From contig JASLXP010001069.1 in assembly GCA_030740295.1 (NCBI GenBank), positions 1 to 26,875 of the forward strand: 26,875 nt of DNA. Direction: 5' to 3'. A program made the translations under genes and the position numbers. Numbering within the stretch: the stretch's first letter is position 1; each line of letters starts with the position of its first letter. Source of the stretch: Planctomycetota bacterium. GTDB taxonomy: Bacteria; Planctomycetota; PUPC01; JACPCR01. Positions 14,652-24,065 of this stretch are shown piece by piece. The notes beneath the pieces were generated by a model. It had not been told where the DNA came from. It ran no database searches and saw nothing but the letters and a program-made list of their open reading frames with translations.

Positions 14652-15935
14652 TCAGTACTCGACCGCTCCCACATTTACTTGCGGTGGGTTTGCGATTTCT
14701 TCCTGCACTGCGGCTACAAGCTTCTTCCACTGGTCGGGCGACTGCACTGCTTCGTCGCGGTTCCAGCCGGCGAGCGCGTAGTAACTGAACCTACGTCGTC
14801 CGGGGTTCTTGAAGTGTATCAGGTGATTCTTCTGCGCATCCTTGCTCAATTCTGACTTTTCAAAATCGTTTGCATCGTAAATCAGCGAAAGGCCGATCAT
14901 GTCCGCGATGATGCCACCTGACGCTACGCTGTAAATATCGCGGGCGGTGGCGCAGGCATAGGTCTTGTTCGCGATGAATGATGTTTCCTGGGGCGGCTCA
15001 CGGAATCCGATCCCGGCAGTAAACTTGCTGAAGCCCGCGGGCACGCGAGTGAGTTCAACATCACATTTCAGCTCCTGGTGTTTAGCCCAGAGCGTGTAGC
15101 GGCACCTGGCCTCGTAATCGCCCTTTCCAGATTTCCAGTTGGTGATTTCTGCAGAGGCGATGGCTCGCACGGGCCCCTTCTTAATGATCTTGAAGTTGAA
15201 TTTCGCGCCCCCGCCGGGCAGATCGCTCTCGGAGAAAAAGAGCGAGTTCGTACTCCAGGGGCGCGCATACTTGCCCGTTCCCGGCTCTTCGAAAACGCAG
15301 AACGATGCGGCGCCGAAAGTTGTCCCGACCGGCAGAAAGTCCAGGCCGCGATCGGCATTACGCTCGCGATTCGGGCTGCGTTTATGCTTCCCGAAATAAA
15401 AGCCAATATTGAAACCCGGACCGAGCTTGCCGATGACATCCAGGGAGGCGGCCTCGGCAATCGTGTAGGTGATCTTTTCAGACTCGAGGACCATCTGTGT
15501 AATGTGATGGGTCGAGCTCGTGGTTGCATCCGCCCCTTTCCAATCGACCTTTGCCGCACTGAGCGACGAATAAAGATGCAGCATCTTCATCTGGAGGTCC
15601 TCCAGATCTACCTGGAAGGCGAGTTCGTCCCACTTTCCGTCACCATCAAGATCATCCAGTTGAGCAGGCAACAGTTTTCCCTGATGCCCGTCCCCGCTTT
15701 CATTTCCCGCGTACGGGTCGACAACCGCAATGTGCGTTGACTGTTGGAAAAGCGATGGAAGCTGGTCCGCCTTCAGAATCATCGGCGCCGCGGCTCTGCG
15801 CAGAGCCAGCGGGTTCTTGATCGTCAGTGTAAGCCGCGCCAGCGGCTTTACACCGTCCCTGCGAAACCAGCCCCTGGTCTGTGTGCAGGAAGTCACAACG
15901 AGAAAAAGACCAGGAAGAAGAATCTGAAATCTCAA
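14652..15935 (-). CDS. DUF4861-family lipoprotein
   Basis: DUF4861 proteins are exported proteins of Bacteroidetes and PVC bacteria often found in polysaccharide-degradation loci; their activity is not firmly defined. Here an SPII signal is visible: RFQILLPGLFLVVTSC, lipobox VTSC. The best start is TTG at 15935, giving 427 residues and a clean signal, with GGTGGAG (15942-15948) 6 bases upstream. The ATG at 16022 would add 29 residues (MGMEFRIRETLSAPAQPH...) that do not look like a signal. Family features in the mature part are the early LTIKNPLALRRAAAPMILKA, DGDGKWDELAFQVDL, and a YYALAGWNRDE motif near the C-terminus, followed by a Trp-Lys segment. It is upstream of the aldo/keto reductase gene and divergent from the VWA gene. 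Confidence 0.82.
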   Translation of the reverse strand: MRFQILLPGLFLVVTSCTQTRGWFRRDGVKPLARLTLTIKNPLALRRAAAPMILKADQLPSLFQQSTHIAVVDPYAGNESGDGHQGKLLPAQLDDLDGDGKWDELAFQVDLEDLQMKMLHLYSSLSAAKVDWKGADATTSSTHHITQMVLESEKITYTIAEAASLDVIGKLGPGFNIGFYFGKHKRSPNRERNADRGLDFLPVGTTFGAASFCVFEEPGTGKYARPWSTNSLFFSESDLPGGGAKFNFKIIKKGPVRAIASAEITNWKSGKGDYEARCRYTLWAKHQELKCDVELTRVPAGFSKFTAGIGFREPPQETSFIANKTYACATARDIYSVASGGIIADMIGLSLIYDANDFEKSELSKDAQKNHLIHFKNPGRRRFSYYALAGWNRDEAVQSPDQWKKLVAAVQEEIANPPQVNVGAVEY

Positions 15936-16354
15936 GAGCGGCTCCACCAGGAAGAAAGCAACACAGGCGTGAGGCTGCGCGGGCGCAGATAGTGTCTCTC
16001 GGATTCTGAACTCCATTCCCATGTCCGCCAGTGAAAACCGGTCTGGTAGTCTTGGGTGTCCGGGCGTGTTCCTTCATCTCAGAGGCTTGGTTATGGTTTC
16101 GCACTGGGCATCCTGGCTCACAAGTTCCCCGCCGAGTCTGACGGCTGCATGAAGACTGGGTTGGCCGGCGGCAGAAGAAGATGATGTTGGCCGAGCCTTA
16201 ACCAGCGTGGGCCGAACACTTCTGTGGGCCCTGTCTGAAGGGGGATCAGGTCTTCACCGACTTTTCTGTAAAGGCATCCTTAAAGCAATCTCTAGAGATG
16301 GAATGAAGTTTGCGATTTTGCGGCCAGCGAATCGAAGTTCCGCCAGGGGCAACG
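15936..16354. other. Divergent intergenic region between DUF4861 and VWA genes
   Basis: About 420 bp (332 if the DUF4861 gene starts at 16022) with no supported gene. It must hold divergent promoters, but I find no convincing -35/-10 pair. A Shine-Dalgarno for the VWA gene (AGGGG, 16345-16349) lies at its right edge. ORFs through it are short and unlike known proteins. Confidence 0.5.
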
Positions 16355-18586
16355 ATGCAGCGCAAAGGACTTTCAGACTTAACCCGTTACAGCAAAAGGC
16401 ACAGAATGGCCACGATGCAGACGCACAACAGGTTTGAGCAAGAGGCTCGAGATATTGAGACCCTGGAGCTGGTTGATGACTATGAAGACCATATGACCAG
16501 TTACGCAACGGATTACGAAGATGATGAATACTTCGACGAGCCGTTGGGGTTTCTGGGATTCATGATGAGAGGGCGTTCGGTCCAGTCCATTATCCTCGAC
16601 AGGATTCAGGCTACGCCCTGTTGGATTGTCTCACTCTCATTGCACGTGGCGGCCCTGCTTGTACTGGCCAGCTTTACCGTCGGTATCGGCGACAAACGTA
16701 TTGATGACGTCATCCTCGATGTCAGCATCAACAGGGACACTCCTAAGGTCATCGACCTCGCCAAGATTCGACAGGTTTTCTCTCCTTCTTCTGTGACTTT
16801 GCAGGACAGCCAAGTGCCGCTTGCCCCACCGCTCAATCCGGCGGAAGTCGAGGAAACCCCTGTCGAACTGGATATCGAGTTGGACTACGATATGAGTTAC
16901 GAGATCATTCCGGACGAGGATTTCATTACAGTTGAAGGTGACATCGGGGAGGAACTCGCTGCGGCCATCGGCAGCCAGGCCATGGGCTTCGGTGGTAGCA
17001 AACTCGGAAACGGTGGAGCGGATTTCAACGGCCGCGGGCTCAACGGCTACGCCTCTATCGTGCAGAATCTCGGCAAGAGAATGCACGCCGCGTCAAAGAA
17101 ATTCCACAGTCGAGTTGTGATGATCTGGCTGGTCGACCGGTCGGTCAGCATGAAGGATGACCAGGCTGCCATCCGAGAACAGCTCTGGGAGATGGATCAG
17201 CGTTTCCGGGAGGAAGGCACAGGAAGATTGCGCCAGTCAGTCGTGGCATTCGGGAAGCGACCCAACGTAATCCTCAAACCGGTCGAGGATGTCCAGAAAG
17301 TCATGGAGGCGTTCGACAGGATCAAGTCTTCCGAGCCCGGTACTCCTGAGAATGTGAATGCCGCTCTGATTTACTGCACGAAGCTCTTCAAAAACACGAG
17401 GGGCATCAAGAAGGTCGTCGTCCTGGTGGATGACGACAGCGGTGACGATAACGAACTCACCGAGGAAGCGATCAAAGCTCTCAAGAACTCAGGAACGACC
17501 CTTTACGTCATCAATCGTGAGAGCCCGTTCCAGGAAACCGAGGGTTACGAGAATTACTCGTACACAGATATGTCGGGAGAGCAGTTCAAGGGGACTGGGA
17601 CGGTGAGAAGAGGCCCGGAGACCGCTCTGATCGAGGTGCCCCGCCTTCGCTGGGGCGCTTGGAACTGGCCCAACAACTGGTCATCCACGCAGGTGCTCTC
17701 CGGTTTTGGTATTTATGACCAGAGCCGTGCGGCATTCCATACCGGTGGGGCCTATTACATCCTGAATCCGGAATCGAGTGGCTCTATGAGCAGTGAAGAG
17801 TTTGACTGGGTTATCATGGAACACTACCGGCCCGAACTGCTCACGAGGTCCACCTATCAGAGGAGGGTCCGCAACAATCCATTCCGGAAGGCCATTGTCC
17901 AGGTGGAACAGGCATGGAACTCCAAGGACCTCCGAATCCGCCTGAACTATTGGAGCCCCGATTTGCTGGAGCAAAACATCCAGCGAACACAGGCAAGGCT
18001 GGCACTGCTCGAGAGGATGATCCCTTCGGTTGAAAACAAGGCCATCATGCCAACATCGCGTCTGCAGAATCTCAAATCCGGCAAACGCTGGGTAGCCAAT
18101 GCAGACCTCACCCTTTCTCAGCTCTACCTCGCCAGGTATCGCCTGCGTCAATACCTCTATGCACAACAGGACTTTACCCGTCGCGCAAAGGACATCCCGG
18201 ACGACCATGCCATCGTCTGGCAGCACAACCTGCAGCCGCGACGGACACCCGAGGAGGCCCGTGACAGGCAGGACTGCGTCCGCATCATGCGCTTCCTGGC
18301 TACCCGCCACGAGGGCACACCGTGGGGAAAAATCGGAGCAGACTTCGACCCCGATTCCACGCTCTACCTGCACGGATACCGTCTTCGCCATAAACCGGCC
18401 TTCAATCCTTTCACGGCCATCATCGAATTCAAGAATGGCAAGAAGATCGAGGCCAAGGTGACCAAGATGACGAAAAAGGAAGTCAGCTACCAGAATAAGA
18501 AAGGAACGAAAACCACGCCTCGCAGCGAGATCTCCAAAATCACGCCGCTGGACAAACAGAACGTCTCAGACAGACCGCGGATTTAG
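16355..18586 (+). CDS. Membrane-anchored von Willebrand factor A domain protein
   Basis: The start at ATG 16355 has AGGGG five bases upstream (16345-16349); ATG 16406 and TTG 16310 are alternatives. The 743-residue protein begins with a very acidic cytoplasmic segment, then a single membrane helix at about 88-112 (WIVSLSLHVAALLVLASF), a Pro/acidic linker and a Gly-rich stretch (about 205-235). The VWA domain spans about 252-395 with a full metal-binding MIDAS: DRSVS (D261, S263, S265), the T of PGTPEN near 328 and the D of VVLVDDD near 359. The Trp/Tyr-rich region beyond has no recognised domain. The C-terminal 50 residues (FKNGKKIEAKVTKMTKKEVSY) resemble the small SHD1-like module of planctomycete proteins. 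VWA proteins of this type are often substrate- or partner-binding adaptors outside the membrane. The last 4 bp overlap the convergent ubiE gene. Confidence 0.85.
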   Translation: MQRKGLSDLTRYSKRHRMATMQTHNRFEQEARDIETLELVDDYEDHMTSYATDYEDDEYFDEPLGFLGFMMRGRSVQSIILDRIQATPCWIVSLSLHVAALLVLASFTVGIGDKRIDDVILDVSINRDTPKVIDLAKIRQVFSPSSVTLQDSQVPLAPPLNPAEVEETPVELDIELDYDMSYEIIPDEDFITVEGDIGEELAAAIGSQAMGFGGSKLGNGGADFNGRGLNGYASIVQNLGKRMHAASKKFHSRVVMIWLVDRSVSMKDDQAAIREQLWEMDQRFREEGTGRLRQSVVAFGKRPNVILKPVEDVQKVMEAFDRIKSSEPGTPENVNAALIYCTKLFKNTRGIKKVVVLVDDDSGDDNELTEEAIKALKNSGTTLYVINRESPFQETEGYENYSYTDMSGEQFKGTGTVRRGPETALIEVPRLRWGAWNWPNNWSSTQVLSGFGIYDQSRAAFHTGGAYYILNPESSGSMSSEEFDWVIMEHYRPELLTRSTYQRRVRNNPFRKAIVQVEQAWNSKDLRIRLNYWSPDLLEQNIQRTQARLALLERMIPSVENKAIMPTSRLQNLKSGKRWVANADLTLSQLYLARYRLRQYLYAQQDFTRRAKDIPDDHAIVWQHNLQPRRTPEEARDRQDCVRIMRFLATRHEGTPWGKIGADFDPDSTLYLHGYRLRHKPAFNPFTAIIEFKNGKKIEAKVTKMTKKEVSYQNKKGTKTTPRSEISKITPLDKQNVSDRPRI

Positions 18587-19356
18587 GGTTTGTTGCCTAC
18601 ATGAATGGTCACCGCGCCGCACATGAGTTTGCGGCAGGATACATCCACCAGGCCGGCCAACTCCATCCTCGATTTGAGCTGCTCTGCTGTGGCAAATGCC
18701 AGAACAGATTCAGGCAGGTAACGGTATGCATCAATATGACTGCCAGATAGAAGCCGGCCGATGAGCGGCAGAATGTGCCTGAAATAGAACAGATAAATGG
18801 CGCTGAAGATCGAGTTTTCCGGTTGAGAGAATTCGAGGATGACGACCCGGCCACCAGCCCTGGCCGCCCTGGCCATCTCGCATATCCCCGCGTCCAGATC
18901 CGTCACATTCCGAATGCCGAACGCGACACCGACCACGTCGAACTGTTCGGACCGAAACGGCAGACGAGTCGCGTCCGCCTGAACCAGTCCATGCTCGATT
19001 TGTTCGTGCACGAGTTTCGGCCTTGCGATCTCTAGCATCTCATAACAGAAATCAGTGGCCGTGATTCTACCGGTCTTCATCCTGTCCATGAATGCCAGTG
19101 AAAGGTCTCCTGTGCCGGCGCACACATCGAGGACGGTTTGGGTGCCTTCTTTCCACACTTCGTCTACCGCTTTCTTACGCCAGGATTTATCGATACCCAG
19201 GCTGAGAAACCGATTCAGAAAATCGTATCGCGGGGAGATAGACGAAAACATCCGCTGAATGGCCGCGGCCTGTTCCGATTTGTCTTCGATACCTTTCTGG
19301 TGGACGGTAACGTCTACTTTTTTCAAGACACGCTTGCCCGTAGCAGTTGAGTTCAT
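18583..19356 (-). CDS. ubiE: UbiE/MenG quinone methyltransferase (demethylmenaquinone methyltransferase)
   Basis: This SAM-dependent C-methyltransferase carries out a late step of menaquinone (and in some bacteria ubiquinone) synthesis in the cytoplasm. The 257 residues contain the family signatures in order: FSSISPRYDFLNRFLSLGID with KSWRK; motif I VLDVCAGTGDLSLAF; TATDFCYEMLEIA; GVAFGIRNVTDLDAGICEMARAARAGG; and the LEFSQP segment with IYLFYF. The start is ATG 19356, two bases after the TGA of the preceding gene on the same strand (19359-19361), so translational coupling is likely; starts further upstream would overlap that gene and lengthen the protein beyond the family. The stop overlaps that of the convergent VWA gene by 4 bp. 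Confidence 0.95.
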   Translation of the reverse strand: MNSTATGKRVLKKVDVTVHQKGIEDKSEQAAAIQRMFSSISPRYDFLNRFLSLGIDKSWRKKAVDEVWKEGTQTVLDVCAGTGDLSLAFMDRMKTGRITATDFCYEMLEIARPKLVHEQIEHGLVQADATRLPFRSEQFDVVGVAFGIRNVTDLDAGICEMARAARAGGRVVILEFSQPENSIFSAIYLFYFRHILPLIGRLLSGSHIDAYRYLPESVLAFATAEQLKSRMELAGLVDVSCRKLMCGAVTIHVGNKP

Positions 19357-19358
19357 GT

Positions 19359-22300
19359 TCAATCGCGGCTGCGCAACAGATCCAGACGCTTGCGCGCTTC
19401 GGAATGCTGCGAGTTTATCTCCAGGGCTTTTGCATAGCATTGCTCTGCCTCCTTCGTCCGACTCTCGCTGCGATGGATATCTCCCATCCGAAGCCACGAG
19501 TCGGCTGGACGGGCCTGCTTTTCGATGGATTTTTTAAACTCAGCAAGGGCCTCCCCATTCTTTTTCAGATAGGCGAAAGCCCGGCCCATGTGGAAAGCCT
19601 GGGATTCATTCGTAGCCGAGCCATCCAGCAGTCCGCCCAGGAGCAACAGATCACTCTTGCCACCGGAAAGCCTGGCCGACTCGCCGCACAGCTCTATAGC
19701 CGAGCCCCGAAGCAAAGGAGAATCGTGCAGCTTCAAAATGGCGACGACTGCCTTCGCCAAGTCTGAACGGAGTTCCTTCTGAGATACGCCGAGATGTGTT
19801 TGAAAATCTTCATCAGGGGCTGATTTCAGGTCCGCCAGCAGTGCATTCAGAAAACTCACAAGGGCAGGCAGACGTTGAAGCTGACCAACGGAAGCGGATC
19901 CTAGAAAGTGAGTGTGCAGGATTCTAAACGACCGGAAGAGGAGGCCAGGCTCCTTCGAAAGTCGCCTCGACCTTTCAAGCAACTCCACGGCAAGGGCTCC
20001 TGTGCCGGGGTCCTGTGCGTTTTTCAACATGCCGTGGGCCAGGTTCAGAAACCAGTTGGCTTTCTGGATTCTCCCGTATCCTTCGGCCTGCGGGAATAGA
20101 GTTTTGGGGCTCGTGAGAGAGTTCTCTAACGCATGATACTGGTCGACAGAACTCCGGAGCATCTGCCTGGGCATATCGAATTCCAGCCGCGAATTGTCAT
20201 CTGTGTGGAGAACCCCTGTACCGGCCAGACTCTTGATGCCGTTCGAATCTGTGAGGAACTGTGCGCAAAAAAGGGCAGGGCTGCCAAGGCCGATGCTCTT
20301 CATATCCTCCAGCACAAGGGGTTTTTGAAACTTGGTCTCGAGATCGTCCAGAGACGTTGAGACCGGCTCTTCAGAACCGATGAGAATCAGGTCTCCCACG
20401 TGTGAGTACCAGAGCGTGACGTGGGGGAAAACTTCTTGAAAACTCCGCAGTACGATCTGCATCGATTCATTGGTCGTATGGTAGGTTTGCAGCCACTGGC
20501 ACATGACTCCTCCAGGCTTGAGTCTGACCTTGCATTGTTTCCAGAATTCGACGGTAAACAGGCTGCCAATACCGGCAAGCCATGGGTTGGGCGGCTGACA
20601 GATAATGACATCATAACTGCGCGCTGAAAGGGCTATGTGGTTGCGGCCATCACCAATGATGAGCTCTGCCCGTTTATCGTCCAGGCATTCATCGTTAAAC
20701 TCACCAAAGAACTTTTTCGCGGCGAAGGCAACATCCTCCGAAATTTCAACGCAGTCGGCCCGCTCAGGATCGTGCCGCAACACAGCGGCGAGGGTCATGC
20801 CGCTGCCAAGCCCGATAATGCAGGTCTCTTCGGCTCCAGGATGGAGGAACATGGGCAGATGTCCGATAAGCCGCTGAGTCTTCCTGTCACCCACTGAGGT
20901 CGCGTCGACCTTACCATTCACGGAGATGCTGAGAACGCCGGGAGCCGGTCGCTTCACGGTGACGGTGCATGCGGTACCATCCTTGTTCCACAGGATTTCA
21001 CCTTGTTTGAGCAGTTGCCCTCTGATGGAATCCTGCGCCTGTTCCTGGGCGCCTTTCCGCAGAGCAGCATAAAGGTATGGGCCGCTGGTGAACGTATCAA
21101 GGTCCCACATCGGGATAGCTGCATTGAGCATAAAACCAGTGACGATAAACACCGCCGCCAGCCCCCTTTTCAATCCAACTCCAAACTTCTGATGGGACAG
21201 GATGACGATGGCCGCGGCACCGAAGTTGAGTATCGCTGCCATTTCAATGGACTGCTGAATGCCGAACAGAGGAAGGAACAGGAACCCTCCGCACAAGGAT
21301 CCCAGGATGGCGCCAAGAGTGTTAACGAAGTACACAAAACCGGAAGACGCACCAATCTTCTCCACCTTAGGTGTACAGATGGCTGTAGTAAGAGGGAACA
21401 TCAGACCCATCAGTGCCGTCGGCACGATCATCGTCATGAACAGATAGCCGAACTCGATGGCCTGGAGCTCTGACCAGGAATCACGATGTCCGGCAATAGC
21501 GTCTACGATTTTGGCCGGGAGTTCTCCGATCAGAAACAGCATGAGCATGCTGGACAGACCAATGCCGGCCTGAGTTCCCGCCAGCCAGGACACGAGATCT
21601 AGCTCCTGCTTTACCCATTTCGTCAAGAGGATACTGCCCAGTCCGATGCCAAGAATGAACGCGCTGACCATCAAGGTGAAGGCATAGGTCGAAGACCCAA
21701 GCAGCAGGCTGAATGCACGGGCGAGAGCCACTTCATAAATCATGGCAACAAAGCCCGACAGCCCAAAGGCAAACAGGCAGGCCCTGGCCTCGGTGTCGGT
21801 AAAGCGGTCTTCCTCGCTCCCGCCGGACGCGGCCGTCTCCCTTCGATGGCGATTATCCAGGAACAGGATGGCGGTAACACCGACCAGTATGTTGGCTGCT
21901 GCGGCAATAAATGTTGTTGTGCTGACACCGAGCTCAGGAATGAGCAAGAAGCCGGTGAGTGTGCAGCCGCCTACCGCACCAAATGTGTTTATCGCGTATA
22001 CAATCCCAATCGTTCGGCCAAGATCTTCCTGGGATTGAACGAAATGCCTCAACAGCAACGGCAGTGTGGCCCCCATGCACGAGGTGGGGATTAGAAGGAT
22101 GCCGCCAGAGATAATGGCCCTCAAAAAAATCAGTCCAAACGAAGAGCCTTCGTGCGATTGATAAACCCTTGAGAAAAGAGGGGTAGCCACATCCAGCATG
22201 AAAGGGAGGACAAGACAATACACCCCAATGATGATTTCAAGGATCCCGTACCAGCGAATTCGGTCCTCACGCTGATCTGCTACCTTTCCTCCCAGGAAGC

Positions 22301-22469
22301 TCCCAACCGCCAGGCCACCCATGAAAGCCGCCAGCACCGTAGCTGTGGCAAAAACGGAATTGCCAAAGACGTAACCAATCAGACGGACCCAGACGATTTG
22401 ATAGACGAGCCCGCAGAAACCGGAGACGAAAAAGCAACCAAGGACGACGGAATTTCGAAAAGATGTCAT
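19359..22469 (-). CDS. Polytopic MFS-like/spermidine-synthase-like/TPR fusion protein
   Basis: The ATG at 22469 (AAGGG about 5 bases upstream) begins a 1036-residue protein. The first ~440 residues form a multi-pass membrane domain with MFS-like motifs (FCGLVYQIVWVRLIGYVFGNS; LAAFMGGLAVGSFLGGK). A spermidine-synthase-like Rossmann domain follows (about 530-760), with SAM-binding IIGLGSGMTLAAVL, the acidic end of strand 2 in DCVEISE, and QPPNPWLAGIGSLFTVEFW. The last motif replaces the DD/DS substrate residues of true spermidine synthases, so polyamine synthesis is unlikely. The C-terminal ~90 residues are TPR-like (GRAFAYLKKNGEALAEF; WLRMGDIHRSESRTKEAEQ). Such fusions are widespread but of undefined substrate. 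It is translationally coupled to ubiE, hinting at a membrane-linked methylation or transport role (inference). Confidence 0.88.
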   Translation of the reverse strand: MTSFRNSVVLGCFFVSGFCGLVYQIVWVRLIGYVFGNSVFATATVLAAFMGGLAVGSFLGGKVADQREDRIRWYGILEIIIGVYCLVLPFMLDVATPLFSRVYQSHEGSSFGLIFLRAIISGGILLIPTSCMGATLPLLLRHFVQSQEDLGRTIGIVYAINTFGAVGGCTLTGFLLIPELGVSTTTFIAAAANILVGVTAILFLDNRHRRETAASGGSEEDRFTDTEARACLFAFGLSGFVAMIYEVALARAFSLLLGSSTYAFTLMVSAFILGIGLGSILLTKWVKQELDLVSWLAGTQAGIGLSSMLMLFLIGELPAKIVDAIAGHRDSWSELQAIEFGYLFMTMIVPTALMGLMFPLTTAICTPKVEKIGASSGFVYFVNTLGAILGSLCGGFLFLPLFGIQQSIEMAAILNFGAAAIVILSHQKFGVGLKRGLAAVFIVTGFMLNAAIPMWDLDTFTSGPYLYAALRKGAQEQAQDSIRGQLLKQGEILWNKDGTACTVTVKRPAPGVLSISVNGKVDATSVGDRKTQRLIGHLPMFLHPGAEETCIIGLGSGMTLAAVLRHDPERADCVEISEDVAFAAKKFFGEFNDECLDDKRAELIIGDGRNHIALSARSYDVIICQPPNPWLAGIGSLFTVEFWKQCKVRLKPGGVMCQWLQTYHTTNESMQIVLRSFQEVFPHVTLWYSHVGDLILIGSEEPVSTSLDDLETKFQKPLVLEDMKSIGLGSPALFCAQFLTDSNGIKSLAGTGVLHTDDNSRLEFDMPRQMLRSSVDQYHALENSLTSPKTLFPQAEGYGRIQKANWFLNLAHGMLKNAQDPGTGALAVELLERSRRLSKEPGLLFRSFRILHTHFLGSASVGQLQRLPALVSFLNALLADLKSAPDEDFQTHLGVSQKELRSDLAKAVVAILKLHDSPLLRGSAIELCGESARLSGGKSDLLLLGGLLDGSATNESQAFHMGRAFAYLKKNGEALAEFKKSIEKQARPADSWLRMGDIHRSESRTKEAEQCYAKALEINSQHSEARKRLDLLRSRD

Positions 22470-22671
22470 AAGGCCCTTCGTTGCCTCTATGAGCGGTGGT
22501 ATCGCATCGCTGCCACCAGCCTGTCTCAGCGACTTTATTCAAATCCGCCTCGTAGGGCCTGTGCACCCCTCACGCTCGCTGCCCTTGCGAAAGTCGCCCC
22601 GACAACCTGAGAAACGGCGAATATCGAAGAGGGAACAGGAAATCCTGGCGAAGCTGTGGGACGCGAGTGGT

Positions 22672-22699
22672 TTGAACCTTTGATGGTCTTCAATATCTT
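22672..22699 (+). promoter_or_regulatory. Candidate promoter for the DUF1015 gene
   Basis: TTGAAC (22672-22677) and TATCTT (22694-22699) are spaced by 16 bp, about 46 bp before the DUF1015 ATG. Each box matches the sigma70 consensus at 4 of 6 positions, so this is suggestive only. The rest of the 276-bp intergenic region (22470-22745) shows no other clear feature. Confidence 0.35.
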
Positions 22700-22745
22700 C
22701 CCGGCATCACACACTTAACCGCACTCACAAGCTCAACATAACACT

Positions 22746-24047
22746 ATGGCAGAGATTCATCCATTCAAGGCAGTGATGTACTCGACTGAGAAGATTGGTG
22801 ATATTACACAAGTCCTTACGCCACCATACGATGTAATAACTCCTGCGATGCAGGAGGGATTCTATCAAAGCCACCCCAATAATTTCGTTCGCATCGACTT
22901 CGGAACAGAGCATCCTGGAGACAATGATGTCGAGAACAGATACACGAGAGCCGCTTCTTTCCTGAACCAATGGCTTGAAGAAGGCGTTCTAATAGAGGAT
23001 GGCTCGCCCGCCATCTACGTGTACGACCAGACCTACAGTATTGAAGGGCGTGAGTTTACGCGAAGAGCTTTCGTATCCATTGTTCCTGCAAGGCCTTATG
23101 AGTCGAAATCAGTCCTGCCACATGAGTTGACCCACGCGGGCCCCAAACTGGACCGCTTGAACCTGACGAAGGCCACAGATTCTGCTTTCAGTCAGATTTT
23201 TGTGCTGTATGACGACGAGGAATGCCAGATAAACCAAATGCTGGAATCCAGAAGGGAAGACCAGGCCCTTCTCGAATTTGAGGAGCCCCATGGTGGGACG
23301 AGCCGAATCTTCAGAGTAACAGATATTGATGCGATCCGATCTGTCCAGGATTATCTACACGACAAGCCCTTGTATATCGCTGATGGCCACCACAGGTACG
23401 AGACATCCTTGAACTTCAGCCAATTCAGCCTGAAAAACAATCCAGGACTCCACGGCGCGAAGTACGTGGCCATGTCGTGTGTGTCTATGAACGACCCAGG
23501 TCTGGTCATTCTGCCAACCCACCGCAGTGTAAAGCTGCCTGAGGGCCAGTCTCTTGATGAATTCATGAATAAACTGCAGTCGCGTTTCAGTTGCCGGGCT
23601 TCCGGGGATGTGGAAGAGGTTCTTCAGTCCATCGGAAATCAAGGGGGCAAGACATTCATCGGAATGTATGTGCCAAAGACCGGCTTCTCCGTTCTGGAAA
23701 TAGACTTCGAAAAAGACGGCGCCAACGACAAAGATCATTCAAAAGACTGGAACGAGCTCGATGTAAGCGTACTGCACTGTCGGATCCTCAAAGATTGCAT
23801 GCTTGTTCCCGAGGAAGACCTTTTTTCAAAGGGCCCCATTTTCTACAGCCACTCACATTCAGAGTGCATCACAAAAGTTGAGTCCGGCGAATATGACGTG
23901 TGTTTCTTTATCATGAATGCAACTTTGGCCGACCTGAAAACCATTGTCAGAAGTGAGGAGAAGATGCCCCCGAAATCCACTTTCTTCTACCCAAAGCTCA
24001 TGTCAGGGCTCTTCACATACCGGATGAAGAGCTTCGAAATGACCTGA
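22746..24047 (+). CDS. DUF1015-family protein
   Basis: The protein of 433 residues is a good full-length match to DUF1015. The N-terminus IHPFKAVMYS with LTPPYDVI and the central ADGHHRYETSLNF (D213, G214, H215, H216, R217, Y218, E219) are the family's strongest blocks. The DGHHR block suggests a metal- or nucleotide-binding site, but the reaction is unknown; homologues occur beside serine-biosynthesis genes in other genomes (general knowledge, not seen here). The ATG at 22746 lacks a strong Shine-Dalgarno. It is soluble, with no signal or membrane segment. It is divergent from the MFS/spermidine-synthase-like gene, and 109 bp separate it from the pseudopilin gene, which has its own promoter. 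Confidence 0.88.
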   Translation: MAEIHPFKAVMYSTEKIGDITQVLTPPYDVITPAMQEGFYQSHPNNFVRIDFGTEHPGDNDVENRYTRAASFLNQWLEEGVLIEDGSPAIYVYDQTYSIEGREFTRRAFVSIVPARPYESKSVLPHELTHAGPKLDRLNLTKATDSAFSQIFVLYDDEECQINQMLESRREDQALLEFEEPHGGTSRIFRVTDIDAIRSVQDYLHDKPLYIADGHHRYETSLNFSQFSLKNNPGLHGAKYVAMSCVSMNDPGLVILPTHRSVKLPEGQSLDEFMNKLQSRFSCRASGDVEEVLQSIGNQGGKTFIGMYVPKTGFSVLEIDFEKDGANDKDHSKDWNELDVSVLHCRILKDCMLVPEEDLFSKGPIFYSHSHSECITKVESGEYDVCFFIMNATLADLKTIVRSEEKMPPKSTFFYPKLMSGLFTYRMKSFEMT

Positions 24048-24065
24048 AGTGTGCATTTTGGGGGC

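Noticed and set aside
15078..15740. 220-residue plus-strand ORF opposite the DUF4861 gene
   Set aside because: It is a shadow of a real gene; its composition is atypical and no family is seen.
19359..22469. True spermidine synthase (speE)
   Set aside because: Active-site substrate residues are replaced, and the protein is a membrane fusion three times the normal length.
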